A stretch of 64,000 nucleotides of DNA from NCBI RefSeq assembly GCF_000003815.2, contig NC_049982.1, positions 2,785,762 to 2,849,761 on the forward strand, written 5' to 3'. This stretch comes from Branchiostoma floridae (lineage: Eukaryota; Chordata; Leptocardii; Amphioxiformes; Branchiostomatidae). The notes below the pieces were generated by a model. That model was given only the letters and a program-made list of their open reading frames with translations. It searched no databases and was not told the origin of the DNA. The position numbers and the translations under genes are program-made. Shown here piece by piece: positions 54,001 through 64,000 of this stretch (positions are counted from its first letter, which is position 1; each line of letters opens with the position of its first letter).

Positions 54001-57000
54001 CCACAGAGAACAGTCCATTTTCTCCTCACCACAAATTAAATCACCGCAAACACATTCACAATATCCGGGATATCGGTTTTACAAAGTCAGTAAATACATC
54101 AGTTTCCATTGTTACTAAGGCTCCTTTGCCAGCACACTTCCCTACGACGACAATATTGGCAACTACTTACCCGTGCAGTCAGGCCAGGGTCTAGGGCCCG
54201 GTGGCAGAGGCTGTGGTCCGTTAGATACCGCCGATAAGGCGCTCCAGGTACCCTCTGCGTTACACGTGTAGGCATCTGCAGGACGCCATGCAAACTCCCT
54301 GTCTCCCTCACAGAACACCGTGCACATCATGGCACCTGTGGTGAGGTCAGAGGTCGTACACACCTTCCCACCGTACTGCGGAGCGTCGTAGTCTTCACTG
54401 CAGGGGGCTGAGGGTCACAAGGCATACATTTGTAAGATGCAATGCTGAATCTTTAAATTCTAATATAGAATAAGCCGTGAGACTGGCTGAAACTGTAAAC
54501 CGTCTTCCGAGACGTGCAGAGCAGAAGAGAAGGATGAAATTCAACTTGCGCCGGCGACAAATTCGTTTAGGAGATTTTACACTTTTTATAGAATAAAGCT
54601 GATTTTATATGCGCAAATACATGGATCTACCAAAACTTACGTGTCTGACATCTCTCTCCCTTGTATCCCGTAGGACACGTGCATGATAAGGTGGAGTCCC
54701 CATCCACACATGTGCCACCGTTGTCACAGGCGTCCGCAAAACAACCATCCACGTCTGTCAATGATATGACCATTACCAATCGTACTTTTAGAACACAATT
54801 GCATATTGTATGCTTGTTATATTGCGAAGCAGCCGACCAATGATGATGATGACTTGGGATAAACCAACAAAGACGAGTTCACCGATAAAGATGAGTTCAC
54901 ACGTGCGTATATATTCAACCCCGTTTGAGATCCGTATGGGCCCTCTACCAGGCCCCTGTGGTCAACGGAAAAATAATAGAAATCTACATGTAAGTTTGTT
55001 GCTTATGTATGCATCTTTTGGTTTAAGTTTCATTAACAATAAAAAAGCCACGATGTCTTATCTTCATCATTACCTGTTGCTGTACAGCTGCGAAGATCGT
55101 CCTGAAGCTCGTACCCAGGTTCGCAGTAGCAGTGGTAGCTCCCAGGGGTATTCTGACAGACGCCGTGGAAGGGATCACAGTAGCCTTGGCCGCCATTCGC
55201 ATCACATTCAACGACGTCTAAGAAAAGACATAAGGAAACCAGAAAGAAACGGTAAACGCCAAACTTTGATGATAAAACATCAGTACTGTCAATTCAACTT
55301 TGTATCATGAAAGGTCAATCTGTATGACGTGAGTTAAACTACTCTTTAACTAAATAGAATATGACTCACTAGAATTGTTGCGATCGCATCTCACGACGCT
55401 CTTCAGTTTCCCGGCTGATTTTTCCTAACATGTCAACACTTGGTCAAAGATCGTCGGAGGTCGGTCCCGCTTACCATCCGAGACAGGGTTGATACGCTCT
55501 GATGTAAATGGTTTCTTTACCCCTCATCCTCTCACAAGGTAGTTGGAGTTGGAGAATACTTTATTTCTCATCATGTAATTTATTAACTCGGATGAACTTC
55601 CATGCCAAGTATAAGAGACGAAATGTACTCACCGGCGCAGGAGAAGCCGTCTGAGTTGAGCTGATATCCATCCTCACAGGAGCAGCGGTAGCTTCCGTCA
55701 AGATCCGTGCAGATTTGGTCACACGGGCCTCGTCCTCCGTTAGCTAGGCATTCATCCGCGTCTGTAATAAAAGTAGCAGCTGTCAACATCAAAATAGATC
55801 GCACTACACCGAAATGTGCGCCCTTCTCCGCTTACCTTCTCTCTGCACTCGACCTGATCATGATTCTGAACTTTGCCAAATCCTTACTGTCATCTGAACT
55901 GTACCGTTACTTCCTTCCACCCATGCGAGAGAACGTCAGCTGGACTCACAAGACCTCACAATGTTGCAAAAATGACTGCTACAGAAACGGTACCCGAAAA
56001 CTTTAGAACAACGTCGGTATTTCGTGCTTTTACAAGATCCAAGATGTTCTTACCGATGCAAAAGCGCCAAATCCGAGTCACAAAAACCTGTTCCTCCTTT
56101 GCTGCAACTAGAAATGTAGTTTTAGTCCAAGTAATTACCTCTTGTTACGCGTTATTTTACAAGGTGTTAGATGGTCCTACCGATGCAGGAAACGTCGTCT
56201 GCATCCAGTTGATATCCCGCCTGACAAATACAGCGGTAACTGCCGTGCATATTGGTACAGATGTGATCACAGGGACCCCGTCCTCCGTTAGTCTGGCACT
56301 CGTCTGCATCTGTAGACAATAACAAAATATGGTTGGCATAACCATCAATCTGATTCAAATAATTATGTCAGAGTACCACCAAATCCAATTCAATCACATT
56401 CAAATTTATATCTTCAAACTGTTTCGTACACTAAAACGCTGAGTTGGTCCATGTTATTTAATGTCTATCGCTTATTGACATATTGTCTAACTTGAACTTA
56501 AGGACAACTTTTGATATCTTCTGTATTCGAACCCTGTTTCCAGAGCCATATGGTGAGTGGCATATCAACTGTCTCCACCCTTCTCTGTATCATTCGTCGG
56601 TCACAATTGGAAAAGGGGCCTCACTTGGTATTTTACGGGCTGACGCTTTCAAGCGTGATCACGACGTGGCCCGTTTGAACACATTGCGGCTACCGGATAA
56701 TGTACGGACACGGCCGGGCCTTTAGATTTTGTAAACTCGACGTTAAAATCAAACCGGAGCCCGGAGATGAATAAACACGGTGACCGAATCGAAAAAAATA
56801 CTTCCGAGGTATCCGATTGATCTAACCACAGTGATAAAAAACAGAAGAAATCCCCATTATGAATTATTACCACGTCACCATCAAGTATCTGCGATTGAAC
56901 AATCGACTACTAGAATATCTTGAAGGCGTCCTCGAAATCTTAAACCTTTGTACATTTAGTATCATGCCAGAAAGCTAACAAGAAATCTTTTAGAAAAAAG

Positions 57001-59544
57001 CTGTGCATTGCCGCGTATTTTATGACTGAACTGCTGAGAGCGACACCTAGCAACTGCAGTAGGAAATGCAGCAAAAGGGGATATTGGAAATTTACCTCAT
57101 TATCATAATTTATGTCACATGAATTATTGGCACATTAAACAGGTTTGTAAAACGTTTTGACCCACAATGAATATGCATTATTTTTCATTACAAAATAAGT
57201 TCCTTCTGATGCAATTTGTGATATATATTTATATAAACATGGTGAGTTAAAGCGTAGATTTATTACGCTGGACCACATACAGTAACATGCGTCTAGAAGA
57301 GAGTTTTAATACTCGCCTGGAATGTACCATTGTCTAACTAAGCAATGAAACTCGGCAAGGAAAGAAGGGCCTTTGGAAGGGGCTTTGGAAGGGCTGGGTT
57401 AAAATGGAAGAAAGCTGGTATAAGGCATTGCCGCTGGCGCGGCGCTGGCGCGGCAATGCAAAAAAAAAAAAAAGTGAGCGGAGAACAGATACGCAATTAC
57501 CTGACTGGCAGTTTGTTCCTGTCCATTCGGGTCTACAGTGACAGCTGTAGCCACCTAGCAGTTCCTGGCAGGTCCCGTAGTGGTGGCAGGGATTGCTGGC
57601 ACACTCGTCAACTTCTGTAAAATTGAGACTTGTTCAAGCTCTTTGGTAAAACATTTTATATATGGCCTCCATCGGTCAATATTGACCATGGTAAAATCCT
57701 AATTGATATCCGCCCTACAGCGTCAACTGTGGATAAATAGTCCTATACGAGAATGACAGTCTCTGCCACACAGGGCACATCTGTAAGCTGACTCAGGTCT
57801 GTTGCACAGTTCTTTTCGCAGGATCCGCTTTTCTTCTGCCATGGGCATCAGTAAAACATAGCGTACAATAAGCCAGCAATCTTCGACCTAATGTGTTGAA
57901 CGTCGCCACATTTCAAAATCGCCAAATAGCCACTTTGGATGGGGCTTGGTGACTTGTGAACAAAGACTTCTCGATCTAGATGGCTTTAACCAGATAGGAG
58001 AAGAGGGGGGGGGGGGTGAATGCCTTTCACGTCGTGTAGTTGTCAAACGGCGTGTGCCTAGACTACGAACTTACAATGAGTTGAAAAGATGATGTTACAA
58101 GTAGAATTGATGCAAAATCTCTTCCAAAATATATCAATAGTACCTACCTTGATTACAGTTGGTACCTCCCCATCCGTTACTGCACCTGCAGGTATAACCG
58201 CCGATGGTGTCTGTGCAGCTTCCGTGCGCACAAGGGGCATCCAGGCACTCATTACGGTCTGGGGAAATGGAGATGGAAGTGTGAAATATCACAGGTTTAC
58301 ATTTCATTTCATGGGTGTCCGCATTACTACCGCGTAACGCATAATTACTATTTTCATACATCGTCCAAATAAAGGTAAACAGCACAGGAGGTTTCCTGAT
58401 GGAAGTTTAAAAATTAAGGCCCGGAAGTTTAAAAATTAAACTCAGTTTGTTTTTGAAAAACATATTTTTAAGAAATCTCACAATTAAGTTTTGAGAATAG
58501 TACTTCATTGTAGATGGAAAAATATAACTGATGAGTCTGACATTAAAATAGGCGAACTTCTCATTTACATGTAAGTTTGATTTTGTGATATAAATAAATA
58601 AATAGATAAAGATATATACGTATTACCTGCACACAGAGCATATTTGTTGTAGAAGTGCCCTCCATACAAACCCAAGGTGCAAGTGTCGGCATCCATACCG
58701 TAGGCGCTGTCAATACTATCTATGAGGTTAGTTGTGGCAAGGTACACAAAGACGTCGTCCAGTCGGTTGCAGCACCAAAAGTTCAGATCACCACACATTC
58801 TTTTAGAGAGAACACCTAAGACGTAACAGCTGACACCGCCGTCGTCAAAACGGATGCATTCTGGGCCCCAGTATTTTCCGTCACACGCGTTAGAATAGCC
58901 AGAGAACCAGCACGGAAATCTCATCCCCGCCGCCTCGCACGTAGCTCTGACGTTTGCACGGGTCATCGTGCCCCTCGCACGAACTTTATAAAATCGCCAT
59001 CCATCGATCGTGGTCAGGTACACTTGTTCGCCTAAAGTAAAGACGTACGGACGGATTTAATCAATAATCCAACTGCATATCTCATATATTACATACTATT
59101 ACTAGACAAATGTGCATATAATCATTGCAATGAAAACTTTGAACTTGAAGTTCCCGATGACAAAAAAATAATCAAAGGACATGTCACCTTAAGAAGTAAA
59201 TACTATTAGCAAACTACGTACTTGGTAGCTTGGTACTTGGAGTTGAAGCTTAATGTTTTAACACAAAACGTTAGTGCATCTAACTGTTTAAAGTGTTCTA
59301 CTGCAGTCGTCTTTGTAATCTAAATGACGAATCACCTAGATTTTAACCCTGTACTGTAAATTTCTGATACAGATGTACTCTAATGATATGCTTCCTTTTC
59401 TTTCGATTAGTTACTTTATCTCATTAATATTAAAATAGTTTTTGTATTAATTCAAACAATTAGTTTCAACATTAGTTTCTACTCACCTATTGAAAAGGAT
59501 GGCAAGGCGGCCACGGACACAAACAACAGAAGGAACTTCAACAT
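44009..59544 (-). CDS. Thrombospondin-like protein with WKFYKV, EGF, sushi and GCC2/GCC3-type modules
   Basis: Twenty-seven exons, 5' to 3': 59544-59487, 59031-58627, 58258-58148, 57614-57501, 56309-56181, 55761-55633, 55217-55074, 54754-54641, 54407-54171, 53840-53334, 52991-52827, 52662-52598, 52468-52358, 51748-51641, 51284-51125, 50628-50510, 50371-50239 (gap inside), 49995-49910, 49632-49537, 49449-49402, 48053-47878, 46358-46310, 46004-45832, 45604-45530, 45243-45146, 44462-44323, 44040-44009. Every junction has a GT donor, AG acceptor and compatible phase. The product is about 1,238 residues: signal peptide, WKFYKV module, six EGFs, a sushi-like segment, a 168-residue unnamed segment, a GCC2/GCC3-type cysteine module, thrombospondin type 3 calcium-binding repeats, and the thrombospondin C-terminal lectin-like domain. 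Thrombospondins are secreted, oligomeric, calcium-binding matrix proteins; no heptad coiled coil for oligomerisation is seen here. The thrombospondin part is certain. A split into two genes is possible but no internal start is seen. Confidence 0.88.
46767..47875. mobile_element. 1.1-kb non-autonomous element, copy 1
   Basis: Ends carry 'acctccatgaaa' and 'tttcatggaggt' with a further 'gaactctagttc' on the right. The interior contains a GT-rich microsatellite and AT-rich sequence, with no transposase. It is an inverted copy of 48216-49294. It lies in intron 21 of the thrombospondin-like gene and ends two bases from the splice donor. Confidence 0.75.
48216..49294. mobile_element. 1.1-kb non-autonomous element, copy 2 (inverted)
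   Basis: Reverse complement of 46767-47875 over almost its whole length, starting 'aactagagttcggcgacctc' and ending 'tttcatggaggt'. It lies in intron 20 of the thrombospondin-like gene, so the two copies flank exon 21. Confidence 0.75.
50000..50190. repeat. Minisatellite, unit about 45 bp, about four copies
   Basis: 'ttctggcgctt', 'tagcattg', 'aatacttcaacg' and 'atatctcaaagtg' recur with about 45-bp period in the intron next to the gap. This repeat may explain the assembly break nearby. Confidence 0.6.
50257..50356. other. Assembly gap (100 N) inside a coding exon
   Basis: The gap interrupts exon 17 of the thrombospondin-like gene; 15 coding bases remain on its 5' side and 18 on its 3' side. 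Confidence 0.95.
52827..54407 (-). other. Sushi-like, unnamed and GCC2/GCC3-type exons
   Basis: Exon 54407-54171 starts [17 protein letters not shown] and ends PWPDCT, a sushi-like cysteine pattern with an insertion. Exon 53840-53334 encodes 168 residues without a domain I can name ([19 protein letters not shown] ... [16 protein letters not shown]), including a dibasic SKRS site. Exon 52991-52827 reads [20 protein letters not shown] and [16 protein letters not shown], the ephrin-receptor-like GCC2/GCC3 module found in SVEP1 and SCUBE proteins. The order sushi, spacer, GCC2/GCC3 suggests the unit moved as a block. Confidence 0.7.
54641..58258 (-). other. Six EGF-like exons
   Basis: One EGF per exon, each phase 1-1: 58258-58148 (RNECLDAPC), 57614-57501 (VDECASNPC), 56309-56181 ([13 protein letters not shown]), 55761-55633 ([13 protein letters not shown]), 55217-55074 ([13 protein letters not shown]), 54754-54641 (VDGCFADAC). 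The third and fourth are close duplicates. Several start D-x-D/N-E-C, the calcium-binding form. Confidence 0.9.
58627..59544 (-). other. Signal peptide and WKFYKV-type module exons
   Basis: Exon 59544-59487 encodes [19 protein letters not shown]. Exon 59031-58627 encodes 134 residues, with [20 protein letters not shown] near the start and [15 protein letters not shown] at the end. It aligns along its full length with exon 14170-13772 of the module-array gene (VYLTTVGAWKFYKVRVTGQM ... MYALCAG), including CEAAGMR and most cysteines. I know no named family for it. Confidence 0.75.
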
Positions 59545-59609
59545 CTTGTGATAAGCTGAGGTGACTTCAGACTATGCGTTGCATCTGAGCCTGGTTCTGT
59601 TTGTAGCAA

Positions 59610-59664
59610 TTTATATTGTATCCCAAAACCCGAGTGGGAACCACACAGCTGACCATCAGGCCGC
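59610..59664 (-). promoter_or_regulatory. Core promoter of the thrombospondin-like gene
   Basis: TATAAA on the minus strand at 59610-59615, 66 bp before the ATG at 59544, with the conserved element 'gggaaccacacagctgacca' + 'tcaggccgc' at 59636-59664, as at 31424 and 5512. Confidence 0.6.
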
Positions 59665-61709
59665 TTGGGCGCTCTTTTTATGAATGGATGTCTTAAAATA
59701 TCGCACATATGTGTTTATTGCCAATTAATGTCTGCAATTATGGTCATATATTACTAATAGTTCTTCTATTACATGAACCATGTGCTTAGGAACGCCGCCC
59801 TGTGTCGCACTCAAAGGATTTTCAATTAAAATTACTTGATTTATATACGTTGATATTAAACAGGTTACATAGTAGGCAACGGAGCTCCTAAACCTATGCA
59901 ACATAAATCATGAAAACGTAATGAGTGTGAAGTGCTTAGCTATAACATACTGCAGGCGGATCTGCAGTATCTCTGGTCTATTCTTAACTACAAATACATC
60001 TTTAGAGCCCATCATTATTAACATGGGCATGAGCCATGACATGAACTTTCTAAAATATTACGATCCACTGCATACCGAGTCACGTGTTCTATCTATATAA
60101 CGTAACGTCACAGATACGTAGGGTTGTTAATTTCTAGTCCAACTTATTTTAGGACGATTTCTAAGAGATGAACATTGAAGCTAACCTGATGCTGGTTGCT
60201 ATAAACTTTCAGTGGAATAATTATATTATTACAACACAAAGTTTGTTGCAACACTACTTTACTGTGAAGGGTTTATGAGGCTTTAACGTAATTTGTGCAG
60301 TTGATTTTGGCCCCTTAAAGGCTGCCGCATCCATGAACGTTTCACAGACGAGAAAGTGATAAGATAATTGCATGATTGGTGCTAAAATAGTACTACATTG
60401 AGCAAATCCTTTAATAAAGAGAAAATAAATCATGGGATGCAATATCCACCTGACACCTCCCCGTGACGTAGGTCGAGGGACAAGGTTGGTGGGTAGATGC
60501 ACTTTAGATGTCAATTGACTTGCCTCCAAACATGTACCCTACAAACTGTATCTGCGCCAATATCCTTTGATTTGTCACGATAACATACTTTAAATAGATT
60601 CAAAATGGTTTTAAATAAAACTGCTTGAAAGGGCTAAGGTACCAATCCATATCCATCTGTCTTTGCCCGATTCAGTATCCAAACAACATCGCATGAAGGT
60701 GGAAGAAATTTCATTGCCTTCTGACTCGGTAGCGCATGGGAGCTTACCAGGTGAAGGCCGATAAGGTGCAATAATTAAATAAGTAGTATAAATCTTTCAA
60801 TAAATGGCACATAAATTTTCAAGCTGACTACGTTAACGTATTACATGGGCTCAAAAAGAATCCAAGCCTAATTAAAACCTCTCTTTCCTCATCTCATCAA
60901 CAATGAAAGATTACCCTTCCTGTCGTACGTATGTTTTGCCAATAGTAACAAAGTACACGTACTGAAAACGCTAACACGTGTTCTTTAACCTGGACACATC
61001 GGTCACGTGCTGACGGCTTTCAGTGATTTCTGGGGGAGAGGGTCATTACATTTACATATGATTATTACAGAAATATAGGTGAAAAATCTTCATAAATAAG
61101 TAGAAATTTGATATATTTTCAAACGAATGGTCGGTGGTCAGTCATTTATCCCTGTGTCATGATCGTTGATGTTTATCTTACGTTAACTTCAGATGGTTCA
61201 TTTCCTTGATCTAATTTGTGGCCTGAATATGGCTATTGTTGACTGTAACCTCTTAGTGACCCTGCCGCTAGCCATGCAAACTCCTTGTTGATATTATAAT
61301 ATTACTTAATTACACATATTATAGACAACACAAATCCTCGCAAATACGCGCTTCGGCGTTTATTCATGTATACGCATTCCTGTTGAATAGAGGCGGTAAA
61401 CTCCGTTTTTATTAGCCCTGTCGTCGGCCAGGCAAACCCCTTCAGTACAACACTAACTGTTGATATAGAACTTTATAATGAGCCTACAAAGTAGCTTTGT
61501 TAGCTTTGGCTGATAAGGCGGATGTGTTCAGGTGATACTCATGTGACGTAGAGCTCGAACAAGAATTATTTTATTGCTACACTGTTCTGGAAGGGCTTAT
61601 CTTTTAATTAAAAGAGAGACCAATAAATCTATTGGTCCATAAAAGGTCAATACCCCTTACACAAAAAGTGTATGATGTATCCCATTTGCTATAAAATGTA
61701 GTTTGATAT

Positions 61710-62840
61710 CGAATTACTTAGCAAGTGATACTCAATAGGGCGATAGTCTCTACAATAATTAGTCGAAAACAGTAGACATAGATTAGTTTAAAAAAATGTA
61801 TTATAGGATATGGAACAGCCAACACTCATGAATATGTGACGTATTTCTGCATGAATGGTTTCGAAAAGCACGTTAGACAGTAAGAATGTACTGTCCAAGT
61901 AGAGATTGGAGGGGAAAGTTGTAAAACTTGTCTCATATCTCACGCTTTCTGTCCGTCTTTCACAACAAAACAATATGAGAACAATTATCAACGACAGCAC
62001 AATCTTGCGAGAATAATGGTGAAAACAACTGACCGCGGCCGGCGCTAGTAAAGCTGGCGACAGGTTTATGGTGCGTGCTTGTAACATTTGATTGTTTTAC
62101 CGTTATATCCCTACTAAAAAATGAGACCTTATCTAACCTTGGCATCGCGTACAGTTATGTCACTACTGGGGCGACCGAAAAGCTGCGCCATGGTAACAAC
62201 CCTGACGTAGTCAGTAAGTCAGCAAAAGATGTGATGATTGTAGCAATTAATAGATGGCGCTTTTGAGGCTTGTGCCAGATTTTTACACAGTCCTGATATT
62301 TATACGTTTAATGTTTTCACATTTTCTATGGGTGCTGTTTAATATCAAATTACTTTGCAGGTGAAACAGGGTGAGTCAATGCTCAATAGGGCGATAGTCT
62401 CTACAATGATTATAGATTAGTTAAAGATCCATTTCGTATCACCAGATAAGAAACAGCCAACATTCATGAGCAGGGCTTCGGACGGCAAGTTAGGTAGTAA
62501 CAACATACTTTCATATCTCCCGTTTTCTGTCCGCACTCCCCAAAACAGTATAAGAACAATTACCAATCAAAGACAACCCAATCTTGTATGTATGAGTATG
62601 GTCAACAACAACTGACCACGGTTGGCGCTTTTGAGGCTTCTGCCAGATTCACTGTACGCAGTCCTGATGTTTATACGTGTTATTGTTTTCGCCTTTATCT
62701 TTCTTCTACAAATAATGCGAACTTAATCAACGTCGGCGTCGTGTACATTTGCGTCACTTCTGGGGCAAGTGAAGACCACTATGGTAACAACCGTGACGTA
62801 TACAGTAGAAGCCGCTTAATTGCACGGTCTATTTGCCAGT
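61710..62840. repeat. Tandem duplication, unit about 600 bp
   Basis: 'agggcgatagtctctacaat', 'gaacagccaacactcatga' (second copy 'gaaacagccaacattcatga'), 'gattgttttaccg'-like sequence, 'atggtaacaaccctgacgta' and 'ggcgcttttgaggcttgtgc' occur twice in order, with a third fragment near 63030-63080. No gene is seen between 59665 and 63352 apart from this and the MITE. Confidence 0.55.
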
Positions 62841-62976
62841 GAATTTCGTGCAATTATCCGGCTGGTGCAATGATGTGAAGTTATCCAGCTGGACCGCACT
62901 GGTTTTGGATTTGGAGATTCCGTGCAGTTAAGAGAAGTGTGCGTTAATCCGTTGTGCAATTAACTGGCTTCTGCTG
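62813..62976. mobile_element. Tigger/pogo-like MITE, 164 bp
   Basis: TA-flanked, with ends 'cagtagaagccgcttaattg' and 'caattaactggcttctgctg' as imperfect inverted repeats; relative of 25427-25599. It interrupts the second unit of the local tandem duplication. Confidence 0.65.
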
Positions 62977-63352
62977 TATATGTCACGATCGACGCAGTAA
63001 CCCAGCGAATTGCATCAAAATACATTATGATAGTACCAATTAATAAATCATGGTTCCTTTGAGGCTCGTGACAAATTTGCTATACTGAATACGGCCCTAA
63101 GATGTCTTCATCTCTGTTCCATCGGTAAAATTGTGGTGTACAGGATTAAGCCCATTATGGTATATACACACATTGCCATTCAAACGCAATTATGAATTCC
63201 AATATTTCTGACTGTAAATCATTTCTGACACTTAGTGCAATCGGTGCAAAAACGCGGAAGAGCAGAGATATCGAATATCATCTTTGAAGCGCTTTGATTT
63301 TTGACATCTCTAATTATATCCAGAAATTTTACACGAGGATTGGGCTTTGTCG

Positions 63353-63969
<617 letters not shown>

Positions 63970-64000
63970 TCAAATATTGAAACAGCTAAAGGAGCTTTTG

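Overview
The window looks like nuclear DNA of a lancelet (Branchiostoma, species not resolved). The genes are intron-rich, with almost every boundary in phase 1, and they encode shuffled extracellular modules: EGF, C-type lectin, discoidin, sushi, secreted phospholipase A2, thrombospondin type 3 and C-terminal, and vWC-like modules. There is also a tandem C2H2 zinc-finger gene of the kind expanded in lancelets, plus many short inverted-repeat elements, LINE tails and microsatellites. There are three assembly gaps (1223-1322, 4398-4765, 50257-50356). All gene models were assembled by hand from reading frame, GT/AG sites and phase, without transcript data.

Layout. 1-5300: tandem repeats, a piggyBac-like element end, a LINE tail and a GC-rich inverted-repeat element; no gene recognised. 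5366-5423 (minus): an isolated signal-peptide first exon with a TATA box, whose gene runs left and was not followed. 6414-7250: a tRNA-like sequence, a small inverted-repeat element and a long CTCA microsatellite. 8366-11756 (plus): a five-exon type II membrane protein with an extracellular NHL-type beta-propeller. 11757-13277: copies of that gene's promoter and of the 3' end of the next gene. 13278-31337 (minus): a signal peptide and secreted phospholipase A2 (26670-31337), then twelve alternating small cysteine modules and a lancelet 'WKFYKV' module (13278-25384); phases allow these to be one 918-residue protein. 33725-38890 (minus): a complete 582-residue secreted protein (discoidin, Thr-rich linker, two EGFs, C-type lectin, two EGFs, cysteine tail). 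40958-42232 (plus): a 13-finger C2H2 gene. 44009-59544 (minus): a 27-exon gene whose protein starts with the WKFYKV module and six EGFs, continues with sushi-like and GCC2/GCC3-type modules and ends as a thrombospondin. 63353-63965 (minus): the 3' end of a paralogue of the 582-residue gene, which runs off the right edge.

The minus-strand genes form a family cluster. Four have a first coding exon of exactly 58 nt encoding 19 signal-peptide residues. Three of these share a TATA box 61-66 bp before the ATG and a conserved CACAGCTG-containing element just upstream. Modules are traded between them: the WKFYKV module ends one protein and starts another, and the cysteine tail ends two proteins and is decayed in a third. 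The likely setting is secreted or matrix proteins with adhesive, sugar-binding or lipid-hydrolysing functions; this role is inferred from domain content only.
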